Shown here: one piece after another, positions 1 to 12,012 of the stretch
Position numbering within the stretch: the stretch's first letter is position 1
Layout: each line of letters begins with the position of its first letter
Assembly (NCBI GenBank): GCA_029783825.1
Contig: JAREIK010003345.1
Location: 157,783 to 221,782 of the forward strand
DNA: 64,000 bases
Direction of reading: 5' to 3'
Source of the DNA: Sapria himalayana
Lineage: Eukaryota > Streptophyta > Magnoliopsida > Malpighiales > Rafflesiaceae
The notes under the pieces: generated by a model
The model's database searches: none
Told to the model about the DNA's origin: nothing
Seen by the model: the letters and a program-made list of their open reading frames with translations, nothing else
Position numbers and translations under genes: made by a program

Positions 1-3000
1 TATAAAACTAAATATTGTATTCACATTTCAGAAAATTTTAATTCTCAAAATCATTATATTGGTATACATTAATAATAAATCATAAATATCTTTTTAATTT
101 TTATTCAGTATAATTTTAAATTTTTATTCTAATTATTTATCAGTTTATTTTTATACAAATATTAATTACAAAATAAATTTTTAGTGAGACAGATATAATT
201 AAATTAAACCTGTATACCCTAAATAATAAATAATAAATCTCATTTTTCTTTCATTATAATTTTAATATTCAATTTAATTATTAATTTTTTATTTTTATAT
301 AAATATTAATTAAAAAATAAATTATGAGTTAGACAACTATAATTTATGTAAATTATTTTTAATCAAAAAAAAAATTAACTTTTTAAAATAATAAAAAATT
401 TCAAAACAAAAAATTATTATATAGTAATATATTTTGGTTTGCTTATGAATCATTTTATATTTTGTAATTATATTTTAATTGATATCTATCTTAATAATAA
501 TAGATTATTAATTTATTTTTTGATCATTATTAGAATATTTATCACTAAAATTGTTTATGTTGAAATATGATATATAAATATATTGATTATTATAACTAAA
601 TATTGAATTCACATTTGAAAAAAATTTCAAAATTATAATATTTTTAAATGTTATAACCTTTCAAAATATCAAAAAATAATAAAAATAAATGTATTGTTAT
701 TTAATTTTTTAAATAAACTTATAAACAAATAAATGAATACACAATTAAATCAGTAAAAACCTAAACCCCAAAATACCTAAATACATAAACCATTAAACTG
801 CTATATAATACATAATAATTAATAAATCTAATTTTAATATCTATTTATTATAGTTTATATATTCATTTTAATTATTTATTCGTTTATTTTTATGAAATAT
901 TTATTATAAAATAAATTATGAGTGGGACAAATATAATTTAAATTATTTATTTATAATCAAAAAAAATATATACGCTTATAAAAGAAGAAAAAATTTAAAA
1001 ATTAAATATTATTATCCGGTAATATATCTTACTTTAATTTTGAATCAATTTGGGTTTTGTATATATTTTTTAATTAATATCTATCTTATTATTAATAGTT
1101 TATTAATTTAATTTATAATCATTATTATAATATCTATCAATAAAATTATTTTATTGATTAAATAAAACCAATAACCACTAAATGTCTAAAAACCTAAATT
1201 ACTAAACTCCTAAAAGACAAAACCTCTAAATCTTTAAACCATTAAACAAGTATACATTAATTATAAATCATAAATATCATTTTAATTTTTATACAATATA
1301 ATTTTAAATTTTTATTTTATTTTTAGAGAAATTTTAATTACAAAATAAATTATTAGTAAGACAGATCTAAATTAATTTAGACCAGTATACACTAAATAAT
1401 AAATAATAAATCTCATTATTTTTAATTATAATTTTAAATATTCATTTTAATTATTTATTTGTTTATTTTTATATAAATATTAATTACAAAATAATTTGAG
1501 TAACAGAAATATAATTTATGTAAATTATTTTTCATCAAAAAATTATAGATAAACTTTTTAAAAGAAAAAAAAATTTCAAAATAAAAAATTATTATATAGT
1601 AATATATTTTTCTTTGCTTCTGAATCATTTCATGTTTTGTAATTATATTTAAATTGACATCTATCTTATTAATAATAGATTATTAAGCTATTTTTCATCA
1701 TTATTAGAATATTTATAAATAAAAATGTTTTTATTGAATTTATATGATATATAAATATAATGATTATTATAACTAAATAGTGTATTCACTTTTGAAAAAA
1801 ATTTAAAAATTATTATATTTCAAAGGTTATAAACTTTGAAAATGTGAAAAAATAAAAAAAAATATTTTTTCTTTGTTATTCTATTATTTAAATAAAACCT
1901 ATACAAAACTAAATTCCTAAGCATTTAAATCACTAAACTACAAAATCCTGATTCCTCTATATAGATAATCCTTTAAATCGGTATACCCTAAATAATAATT
2001 AATAAATTTCAGTTTTATTTGTTTTCATTATAATTTAAAAAATTCATTTTGATTGTTTAGTTTTTTATTTTTATATATGTATTAATTCAAAAATAAATTA
2101 TTAGTTAAAAATATAATTTATAAAAACTATTTTTAATCAAAATATTGATAAGCTTATAAAAAGAATAATAATTTAAAAACAAATAATAATTATTTAGTAA
2201 AATATTTTTCTTTGATTCTGAATCATTTTAGGTTTTTTTATTATATTTTAAGTAATACAATCTTATTCATAATAGATTTTTAATTTATTTTTTTGATAAT
2301 TATTAGAATATCTATCAATAAAATTGTTTGTATTGAATTTATATGATATATAATTATTATGATTATTATAAATAAATATTGTATTCACTTTTATAAAAAA
2401 TTTAAAAATAATTATATTTTAAAAGGTTAACATCAATATACTACTTAATAAATAATAAATCTCATTTTTATTTCTATTTATTATAATTTTAAATATTCAT
2501 TTTAATTCTTTATAGTTAAATTTTTAGAAAAATTAATTACAAAATAAATTTCGAGTGAGACAAATATTATTTAAATAATTTATTTTTAATCAAAAAAATA
2601 TAAGCTTATAAAAAGAAGAAAAAATTTAAAAATTAAATATTATTATTTACTAATATATTTTGATTTGATTATGAATCATTTTGTCTTGTGTAAATATATT
2701 TTAATTAATATTTATATTATTAATAATAGTTTATTAATTTAATTTTTGATCATTATTATATTATCTATCATTAAAATTGTTTATATTGAATTTATATGAT
2801 ATATAATTACTAAGATTAATATAATTATACATAATAATCACATTTCACAAAAATTTAAAAATTATTTTATTTTTAAAGGTTATAACCTTTGAAAATCATA
2901 AAAAATCTAAAAAAAATTTATTATTATTATAATATAAATAAAACCTAAAAACCACTAAATACCCAAAAACATAAATTGATAATCTCTTAAACGACAAAAC

Positions 3001-4679
3001 TCCTAAATAATCAAACCATTAAACTGGGATACCACATATAATAAATAATAAATCTCATTTTAATTTGTATTCATTATAATTTTAAATATTCATTTTAATT
3101 ATTTATTAGTTTATTTGTTATAGAAATATTAATTACAAAATAAATAATGAGAGAGACAACATAATTTTAATAATTTATTTTTACTAATATATTTAACTTT
3201 GATTTTGAATCATTATAGGTTTTGCATTTATATTTTAATTGCTATTAATCTTATTAATAATAGTTTATTAATTTATTTTTTGGTCATTATTATAATATCT
3301 ATCAATAAAATTACTTATATTGAATTTAAATGTCTTATAAATATTAAGATTATTATAAATAAATATTATATTTACATTTGAAAAAAATTTAAAAATTATT
3401 ATATTTTCAAAGGTTATAACCTTCAAAATGATAAAAAATCACAAAAATATTTTTTTAATATTTTATTATTTTAATAAAACTTATAAACCACTAAATGCCT
3501 AATCATTTAAATATCTAGACTTTTTAACCCCAAAACCCCCTAAATACTTAAACCATTAAACCTATATACCCTAAATAATAAATAATAAATCTCATTTTTA
3601 TTTGTATTCAATATAATTTTAAATATTCATTTTAATTATTTTTTAGTTTATTTATATAGAAATATTAATTACAAATTAAATAATGAGTGAGACATATATA
3701 ATTTAAATAAATTATTTATTATAAAAAAATATAAGCTTATAAAAATAAACAAAATTTAAAAAATTTAAAATTTTATTTATTAATATAATTTACTTTTAAT
3801 TTTGAATTATTTTGAGTTCTGCAAATATATTTTAATTAATATCCGTCTTATTAATAATAGTATATTAATTTATTTTTTGATCATCAAAATAATATATATT
3901 AATAAAATTTTTTATATTGAATTTACATCAAATATAATTATTTAGATTATTATAACTAAGTATTTTATTCATATTTTAGAACTATTAAAAAATTATTATA
4001 TTTTCAAAGTTATAAGCTTTGAAAATCAGAAAAATTCATAAAAATAAATTTTTTGTTATTTCATTGATTAAATAAAACATATAAATCAATAAATAAAACC
4101 TAAATGTGTAAGATAATAAATCAATAAACTCATTAACCCAAAAACAACAATAAACTTAAACCATTAAATAGGTATACCCTAAATAATAAATAATAAATCT
4201 CTTCTTTATTAGTATTCATTATAATTTTACATATACCTTTTAATATTTTATTAGTTTATTTTTATAGAAATATAAATTAAAAAAAAAATTAATAGTTAGA
4301 CAAATATAATTTAAATAATTTAATTTTCATCAAAAAATATATATGCTTATAAATGGATACAAAAATTTAAAAATTTAAAATTTAATATTTAGTAAAATAT
4401 TTCACTTTGATTTTGAATCATTTTAGGTTTTGTAAATATATTTTAAACAATATTTATCTTATTAATAATTGTTTATTAATCTTTTGTATGATCATTATTA
4501 TAATATATATCAATATAATTGTTTATATTGAATTTACATGATATATAATTATTAAGATTATCATAACTAAATATAGTATTCACATTTTAAAAAAAATTTA
4601 AAAACTATTATAGTTTCAAAGGTTATATTAAATTTTTTATATTTTATTTTTTAAATAAAACCTATACACCACTAAATGC
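1..4679 (+). repeat. AT-rich ~580-bp satellite array, forward block 1
   Basis: Tandem satellite monomers read on the + strand. Dyad cores (AAAGGTTATAACCTTT or decayed forms) lie near 652, 1829, 2426, 2881, 3417, 4011 and 4623. The unit near 1,150 has lost its core through an internal deletion of about 250 bp, where 'aaaattatttt' joins directly to 'attgattaaataaaacc'. The unit near 2,426 is truncated just after GGTTA and jumps into another monomer tail. Telomere-like tracks appear on this strand as C-rich text such as CTAAACTCCTAAAC. The same monomer order recurs in 39.4-43.6 kb on the same strand and, inverted, in 21.5-24.3 kb. No credible coding region is present. The short open frames are I/L/Y/N-rich products of base composition. 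Confidence 0.9.
4672..4679. repeat. Target site duplication of hAT copy 1, left
   Basis: The 8 bp CTAAATGC directly abuts the terminal TAGGGGTG. It matches the right flank CTAAATAC (8383-8390) at 7 of 8 positions. Eight-bp duplications are typical of hAT elements. The sequence is part of the satellite consensus (CACTAAATGCCTAAA). Confidence 0.8.
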
Positions 4680-5648
4680 TAGGGGTGCTCATGGAACGGA
4701 ACGGGATGGGGATTACAAATCCCTAGTCCCTTCCCACACTTCAGATATTTTTTTTGAAGATCGAGACCCGTCCCATAGGTTGAAAATATCTGGACGGGAT
4801 GGGACGGAGATCGGGGATTTTGGGTAGGATAAAACGGTTCCAGGATAGAATGGAGTACAAACATTTTTTTTTAATTTATTTTCTTCAAACCGGCCAAGTT
4901 AGTTCAAGTCGAAACCTTTTGTTGTACCATTTATCATTCCTTCGTTATGTATCTTTCAAACTCAAATAGGGCTAATTTTGTTCTGTCAAATAGGCTGAAT
5001 ACCGCAAAGGAGTTCCATTACCTTGTCAAAATCTTTGATGTGCAGAAAAGGATAGAAATGTTAAATAGAATGGGACTGAGTTGTGTGCTTAATTTAGTTC
5101 TTTATTTTGTCACAAGTTGGCTTTGTTCAGCCGAGTGAAAGTTAACCATAACAGCAATACTACATTTTTTAAACAATTACTTAAAATATTAAGTAATAGC
5201 TAAAGATGACCACAAACATTGGTAGTAGTGATTACTACTTAAGTAATTGCTAAAATTAGGCAGCTTAATATAACAAAAAAAATACAACTAATAACAACCA
5301 TAATAATAATCATTTCAAAGGTCCGTCCCAGAACAGCAACGAAAATCCAAACCCAATTAATTATCTCTTCTACAACTCCTCCCTTTTCTTTCTCCACTAT
5401 AGAAGGACAACAAAAGATGAAAACGTGTTAATCATGTAGAAATAAATTTCTAAGATGAAAGAGTAATAAAAAAACAAAATATAACCTTATAAAATTTAAT
5501 ACACCCATTCCAAATTTAGTTGGCCAACTATAGTGGAAGAATATTTGAATCATGAGACCCCTCTAAAAATTGTAATTGAACCATATTTTTATTAAATTGA
5601 ATGAATAAAATAAGTAAAAGTGAAATTAAAATTAACAAGATTTGTATA
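4680..5648 (-). other. 3' region of hAT copy 1
   Basis: Sequence between the transposase stop and the 3' terminal repeat. The last ~170 bp (4,690-4,860) carry several GGGACGG/CCCGTCCC-like motifs. The rest is ordinary AT-rich DNA. A 63-codon open frame on the opposite (+) strand, 4,947-5,138, is also open in the second element copy (see findings), but no domain is recognised in it. No other gene is seen. Confidence 0.6.
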
Positions 5649-7784
5649 CTAAGCTGATTCATTATCATCAAAGTCTTGAACTAATTCTTCAATTTCAATA
5701 ATTATGTTTGAGCTTCTCAACAAATCTTGTAGACATATGAGAACTTAAGCTGTAATAGGTGTTAAAGAACTCCTAAATTTATCTAAAGTTCTCTCCCCAG
5801 TGCTAAATGTAGATTCGTAGGCCACAATTGATGCTTGGATAGTCAATACATCCATTGCTACATTTGCCAATGAAGGATACCTAACCTCATTTACTTTTCC
5901 ACCAGTTTTCGAGATCAAAATCAATTCTATTTTTTTCATGTTTGTCCTCCAAGTACCTATCCAACTCTTCCAAATCAGCAACTTCTTGTTCTTCCTCCAA
6001 TTCAACAAAAAAAAATCATCAACATAAGTATCATTACAATCAAAGAAATCATAATTTTTTTTCAAAAAAGTAGAAGAGAAATCATCTTCTTTTGATTCAT
6101 CTTCATTTAAATCTTTATAATCATCTATCATCTGATTTAAAGCATTTATAACCTTTTTCACCAAATTTTTAGCCAATTCCTCACCATAATGCTAAGTGTA
6201 CTTAAACTTGAGATATTTTAGCTTATATCTAGGATCCAACACTACTGCTACAAAAAGAATAATATTTGTTGACTGAGGAGAACCCCAATATTTGTTGAAT
6301 TTATGCATCATTTTCATACCCATTTTAGACACCATTGTATCTCTTCTATTTTCACAAAGCTCAATTTTTTTCAAAATTTGAATAATCTCAAGAAAATAAA
6401 TACTAGAGGTAGAATATAATGAGCCAGAAAAGTTACAAGTTACCTCATAAAAAGTTTTCAAGAAACGTGCCAAAATTTTGGCGTTTGTTCAGTCTCTCTC
6501 AGTTGGAATTTTGAACCAAACTCCTTCAAAAACCTTTTGTCTTTGTCCTCCAACTTATTAAAGTCTTTTTGATATTTTATATCAGTTTGTATCATCAAAT
6601 AAGTTGAATTCCATCTTGTAGGACAATCTAATTGCAATGAAGATCCATATGTCAAGTTTGCTTCTTCAACACATAACTTAAACATATCTAATCTTTTAGG
6701 ACTGCTCCTAACATATTTCACCACACCTATAATTTTTTGAATAGCACCCTCAACTACTGCAATGCCATCTCTCACAATTAAGTTTAGGATATGAGCACAA
6801 CATCTCATATGAAAATGCTCGCCACTCAAAGGTACAACACTTCTCTTCACAAGCCTTTTTTTCAATTGTTCAACTGCAACATCATTATTTGATGCATTGT
6901 CAACAATAATGAACATCAACTTTCTTAAACCCCAATCATTCATGCAAAACTCAATAGAATTTCTAATATTAACTTCAGAATGACTTTTAATTACACAAAA
7001 GTTCAAAAGCCTTTTATGCATATTCTATTGAGAATCAATGAAATGAACAGTCAAACAAATATAAGACAAATTCTGAATGCTAGTCCAAGTGTCGGCAGTT
7101 AAATGAAACTACACAACAATGATATGATATACTATCAAATAATTTCTTCTTTTCCTTCACAAACAAAGAAAAACAATCCCTCAATATAGAGTACCTAGAT
7201 GTAATTTTAAATTGAGGCACACTAACTTTACAAAACTCCTTAAACTCATCCCTCTCACCAAAACAAAAAGGCAATTCATCTTTTATGATCATTTTCACCA
7301 AAGCCTCCCTAACTAGTTGTTGATTAAATTGTCAACAAGTTAATCTGTTATCCTCTGAACTAGTACCTTTAGTGAAACTCAACAAAGATTGTGACTTGTC
7401 TTTACCTTTGTGAGCTTTTATTAATTATTTTTTGGGTGGAAATTTCATACAAGTCTTTCTAAAGTATTTCCATAAACCCGAAGTACCTTGATTACTTTTT
7501 TCCATGTATTATTTCCTACACCATATACAAGATGCCCTACCAGTTTCATTTTCCTCTGAATCAACTAATATCTCATAAGTTTACCAAACAACAAACTTAT
7601 ACTTTTTATGAGCTTGAGGTTCAGATGTACCTTGACTTTCTTTTACAATTGTAATTGAATAACCTGCCGTAACAATAAGAGGGTTCGGGAAAGGATGATG
7701 ATTGGATTTACCTGTACTTTGATCATTTGAGAGGTGATCATCTTCAATTTATTGTATTTTTCGTTTACTGCTGGATTGTGCCAT
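5649..7784 (-). pseudogene. hAT transposase pseudogene, copy 1 (BED finger + hAT dimerisation domain)
   Basis: Broken Ac-type hAT transposase, which in intact form cuts and pastes the element in the nucleus. The probable start is ATG at 7,784 (reads MAQSS). Recognisable pieces in order: a degenerate BED zinc finger with CIWC (~7,520); KDELPFCFGERDEFKEFC (~7,270); the first catalytic-Asp block at ~7,090, where the GAC codon survives but lies behind a 1-bp insertion; IVDNASNND with the second catalytic Asp (~6,900); RCCAHILNLIVRDG; LDCPTRWNSTYLM (~6,620); FLKTFYEVTCNFSGSLY (~6,440); and the C-terminal dimerisation region with AYESTFSTGER containing the third acidic residue (~5,820). Lesions private to this copy are TGA for Trp (~7,334), the 1-bp insertion (~7,100), TAG for Trp (~7,023) and frameshifts around 5,940-6,060. 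Lesions shared with copy 2 are an early TAA after KRKIQ, a TAA just after CIWCRK, a frameshift near 6,470 and a TAG near 6,194. It is not functional. Confidence 0.9.
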
Positions 7785-8382
7785 CTGTATTGCCATTAAT
7801 TAATATGATATGTTAAGCATAAATACATATAAATATTTCAAACAAGCAAACTCTACAAAACTGACTATAACAAATTTGGCCCACTCATTCGGCCCAACCA
7901 CAACACAACAACCAATACTCAACAAAAATGACTGAGACATATAATAATAATAATAATAATTAATCACTCAATTATTGTCAGAAAAACAAACTAAATGGCT
8001 GGTGGCATCTGAGACATGGTGGAGGCAACCTGAAGTGCGACAGACAATGGCTGGACCAAACTGAACATGGCTGGAATGGCATGAGGTAGCCTGGAATTCG
8101 TCGGAACAGCAATAGATGCGTCGGAATTGGATAGGCAGTAGCGGAATTGGTGGCATTTTCATGTTATATATATATATATATTCATGGTTCTCGTAACAGT
8201 TTTTTAGGATGGGATGGTTCTCGGGATGGATATTGATAAATATCCGGAACCATCCCAAAAGATAAAATATGTGAAAGAACGGGACGGGAAAAGTCAAAGT
8301 CAATGAATTTTCTCAGTCTTGATTCTTTCGGGACAAGACTTCGGGTCAGATCACGAATCTCCGAGTACCGCGAGCATCCCTA
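7785..8382 (-). other. 5' leader of hAT copy 1
   Basis: Non-coding 5' part of the element (promoter/leader by position). It contains an (AAT)n run at 7,941-7,960, a (TA)n run at 8,165-8,181, and G+C-rich subterminal motifs (GGGATGG, GGGACGGG) between 8,210 and 8,300. A 111-codon minus-strand frame spans 7,968-8,303, and its middle (MKMPP..LLPIQFRR) is also open in copy 2. It has no recognisable domain and is probably untranslated leader. No TATA box can be assigned with confidence in DNA this AT-rich. Confidence 0.55.
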
Positions 8383-8390
8383 CTAAATAC
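8383..8390. repeat. Target site duplication of hAT copy 1, right
   Basis: CTAAATAC directly follows the terminal CATCCCTA. It pairs with CTAAATGC at 4672-4679 with one mismatch. Confidence 0.8.
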
Positions 8391-11300
8391 ATATAATGTT
8401 AAATCAGTAAACTCCTAAACCCCGTAATGCCTAAATACATAAACCATTAAACCACTAAATACTACTTAATAATTAATAAATCTAATTTTTATTGCGATAT
8501 ATTATATTTTTAAATATTCATTTTAATTATTTATTAGTGTATTTATTTAGAAATATTTATTACAAAATAAATTATGAGGGGGAAAAATATCATTTAAATT
8601 ATATATTATTTATCTAATAAAAATATATGCTTATAAAAGAAGTATAAAATTAAAAATATATTATCAAGAAATATAAGTTACTTAAATTTTGAATCAATTT
8701 GGGTTTTGTAAATATTTTTTAATAAATATCTATCTTAATATTAATAGTTAATAAATTTAATTTTTGATCATTATTATAATATCTATCAATAAAATTATGT
8801 ATATTAAATTTATATGATATATAATTATTAATAATATTATAACAAAATATTGTATTAAAATTTCAATAAATTTTAAATATTATTATATTTTCAAATGTTA
8901 TAACCTATGAAAATGATAAAAAATTATAGAAATTTTTTTTGTTATTTTAATTTTTTAAATAAAACCTATAAACCACTAAAACACTAAAAACATTAATCGC
9001 TTAACTCCTAACGACAAATCTTCTAATTACTTAAATCATTAAACTAGTATACATTAATAATAAATCATAAATCTCATTTTAATTTTTATTCAGTATAATT
9101 TTAAATTTTTATTTTAATTATTTATGAATTTATTTTATAAAAATATTAATTACAAAATAAATTATTAGTGAGACTCATCTAATTTAAATTAAACCGGTAT
9201 CCCTAAATAATAAATATTAAATCTCATTTTTTTTCATTATAATTTTAAATATTCATTTTAATTATTTATTTGTTTATTTATATATAAATATTAATTACAA
9301 AATAAATTGAGATAGACAAATATAATTTATATAAATTATTTTTCATCAAAAAATTATTGATAAACTTTTTAAAAGTAAAAAAAATTTCGAAACAAAAAAT
9401 TATTATATAGTAATATAATTTGCTTTGCTTATGAATCATTATACGTTGTGTAATTATATTTTAAATGACATATATCTTATTAATAATAGATTATTAATTT
9501 ATTTTTTGATCATTATTAGAATATTTATCAATACAATTGTTTATATTTAATTTATATAATATATAAATATAATGATTATTATAACTAAATATTGTATTCA
9601 CATTTAAAAAAAATTAAAAATTATTATATTTTCTAAGGTTATATAACCTTTGAAAATATCAAAAAATAAAAAAAATAAATTTTTTATTATTTTAGTTTTT
9701 TAATAAAACCTATTAACCACAAAATGCATACACAGTTAAATTGGTAAACTCATAAACCTCACAATGCCTAAATACATAAACCATTAAACCATTATATACT
9801 ACTTAATAATTAATAAATCTAATTTTTATTTCTATTTATTATAATTTTAAATATTCATTTTAATTATCTATTTGTTTATTTTTATAGAAACATTTATTAT
9901 AAATTAAATTATGCGAGCGACATATATATTTTAATTAATTTATTTTTAATCAAAAAAATTTATGCTTATAAAAGAAGGAAAAATTTAAAAATTAAAAATT
10001 ATTAACCAGTAATATATTTTACTTTAATTTTGAATCAATTTGGGTTTTGTAAATATTTTTTAATTAATATCAATCTTTTTATTAATAGTTTATTAATTTA
10101 AATTTGATCATTATTATATTATCTATCAATAAAATTGTTTATATTTAATTTATATGATATATAATTATTAATATTATTATAACTAAATATTGTATTCACA
10201 TTACAAAAAATTTTATATATTATTATATTTTCAAAAGTTATAACCTATGAAAATGAAAAAAAAAAGTACAAATTTTTTTTTGTTATTTTATTGTTTAAAT
10301 AAAATCTATAAACCATTAAATGCCTAAAAACATAAAATGCTAAACTCCTAAACGACAAAACCTTTAAATACTTAAACTATTAAACAGGTGTACATTAATA
10401 AAAGATAATAAATCTTAATTTAATTTTTATTTAGTATATTTTTAAATTTTTATTTTAATTATTTATCAGTTTTTTTATAGAAATATTAATTACAAAATAA
10501 ATTATTAGTGAGACAGATCTAATTTAAATAATTTATTTTTCATCAAAAAAATATATATCCTTATAAAAATAGGCAAAATTTTTTTAAAAAAATATATTAT
10601 TTAGTAATATATTTTATTTTTATTTTGAATCATTTTAGATTTTGAAATTATATTTAAATTTATAACATTCTTATTAATAATAGTTTATTAATTTTTTATT
10701 GATCATTATTATAATATCTATTAATAAAATTATTTAAAATGAATTTACATTATATATAATTATTAAGATTATTATTATTGAATATTATATTCACATTTAA
10801 AAAATTTTAAAATTAATATATTTTCAAAGGTTATAACCTTCAAAATTAAAAAAAATAAAAAAATTAAATTTTTTATTTTTTCATTCTTTAAATAAAAACT
10901 ATAAATCACTTAAGGCATAAACACTTAATTGACTAAACCCCTAAACACCTAAATACTTAAACCATTAAAGTAGTATATCCTGAATAATAAATAATAAATC
11001 TATATTTTATTTGTATTCATTATAATTTTAAATATTCATTTTAATTATTTATTAGTTTATTTTTATAGAATTATAAATTAAAAATAAATTATGAGGTAGA
11101 CAGATATAATTTAAATAATTAACTTTTAATAAAAAAAATATAAACTTATATAAAGAAGCAAAACATTAAAAAAATTATTATTTAGTAATATATTTTATTT
11201 TGATTTTGAATAAATTTATGTTTTGCAAATATATTTTAAATAATATCTTTCTTTTTAATAATAGTTTATTAATTTATTTTTTGATCATTAATATAATATC

Positions 11301-11990
11301 TATCAATATAATTGTTTATATTGAATTTACATGATATATAATTATTAAGATCATCATAACTAAATATAGTATTCACATATAAAAAAAATTTAAAAATTGT
11401 TATATTTTCAAAGGTTATTATAACCTTCAAAAATGATAAAAAATAAAAAATATAAATTTTTTGTTATATAATTATTTAAATAAAACTTATAAACCATTAA
11501 ATGTCTAAATACATAAATCTCTAAACTCCTAAACCCAGAAGCCCCTAAATACTTAAACCTTTAAACTCGTAAACCTTAAATATAATTTAAATAATTTATA
11601 TAAATATTAATTAAAAAATAAATTATGAGAGATACAAATATAATTTAAATAATATATTTTTCATCAAAAAAATATATAAGCTAATAAAATGATACAAAAA
11701 CTAAAAAAATAATTTTTTAGTAATAAATTTACTTTGATTTTGAATCTTTTTAGGGTTTTTAATTATATTTTAATTATATGTATCATATTAATAATAGTTT
11801 ATTAATTTTTTTTATAATTGATATAATATTAAAAGTGATAATTGACAAAAATTATAATTGATATAATATTAATTGATATAATTAATAATAGTTTATTAAT
11901 TTATATGTATAAACATTTTTAAAAAATTTTAAAATAATTATATTTTCAAATTTTATAACATTTGAAAATTTGTCAAATAAACTAATAAAT
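8383..11990 (+). repeat. Satellite array, forward block 2 (inner left palindrome arm)
   Basis: Six forward monomers with dyad cores near 8,900, 9,642, 10,240, 10,833, 11,418 and 11,955. Each pairs with a reverse monomer in 14,390-17,827 (cores 17,439, 16,700, 16,119, 15,526, 14,945 and 14,410). The paired coordinates sum to about 26,340-26,365 throughout, so this is a mirror-image duplication. The cores at 9,642 and 11,418 carry +2 and +3 bp insertions exactly at the dyad centre. The unit at 9,190 contains the GGTTTAATTTAAATTAGATC-type monomer fusion. The unit near 11,600 is the short variant that lacks part of the usual tail. No gene is seen. Confidence 0.9.
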
Positions 11991-12012
11991 AAATTTTAAA
12001 TTACTATAATAA
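11968..12012. other. Satellite orientation switch J1 (forward to reverse)
   Basis: Left of this point monomers read forward, and right of it they read reverse. The transition falls between a decayed dyad core at 11,955 and an intact one at 12,036, in ~45 bp that fit neither orientation well (TTGTCAAATAAACTAATAAA and following). No inserted foreign DNA is seen at the junction. Confidence 0.75.

Larger units (their letters stand above)
4680..8382 (-). mobile_element. hAT (Ac-like) DNA transposon, copy 1, non-autonomous relic
   Basis: A 3,703-bp element lying in inverse orientation inside the satellite. Its ends are TAGGGGTGCTC (4680-4690) and, on the opposite strand, TAGGGATGCTC (8382-8372), a terminal inverted repeat with one mismatch over 11 bp. 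It is flanked by an 8-bp near-perfect target duplication. It carries a hAT transposase relic on the minus strand (5,649-7,784), a ~600-bp 5' leader with a (TA)n run, and a ~970-bp 3' region. Subterminal zones at both ends are rich in CCCGTCCC/GGGACGGG-like motifs, which in hAT elements often act as transposase-binding sites (inference). Base composition is clearly richer in G+C than the surrounding satellite. The element is the inverted partner of 17,828-21,524. Confidence 0.92.
1400..11990 (+). repeat. Left arm of large imperfect palindrome
   Basis: This block, including hAT copy 1, matches the reverse complement of about 14,390-24,300 including hAT copy 2. Matched anchors are: the short 'AAGGTTTACGA' tail (11,575 / 14,790), the element ends (8,382 / 17,828 and 4,680 / 21,524), and monomers 4,011 / 22,190, 2,881 / 22,788 and 1,829 / 23,860. 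The left arm keeps one monomer (core 3,417) that the right arm has lost. Outside ~1.4 kb the monomer order no longer matches the right side. Boundaries are approximate because the satellite is repetitive. Confidence 0.8.

Noticed and set aside
3199..3381. 60-75-codon open frames in the satellite (also at 22,181-22,408, 24,484-24,678, 25,662-25,844, 26,969-27,196, 35,878-36,105, 42,700-42,927 and 57,690-57,884) giving similar I/L/Y/N-rich peptides
   Set aside because: They are the same ~225-bp part of homologous monomers. They mostly open with a non-ATG codon, and many sister monomers interrupt the frame with TGATATATAA. The residues are what AT-rich DNA gives by chance. Similarity between them reflects monomer homology, not coding selection.
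7968..8303. 111-codon minus frame and its partners at 17,854-18,096 and 18,050-18,244 as a separate hAT gene
   Set aside because: No recognisable domain, crosses a (TA)n run, and only partly kept between the two copies. Better explained as 5' leader.
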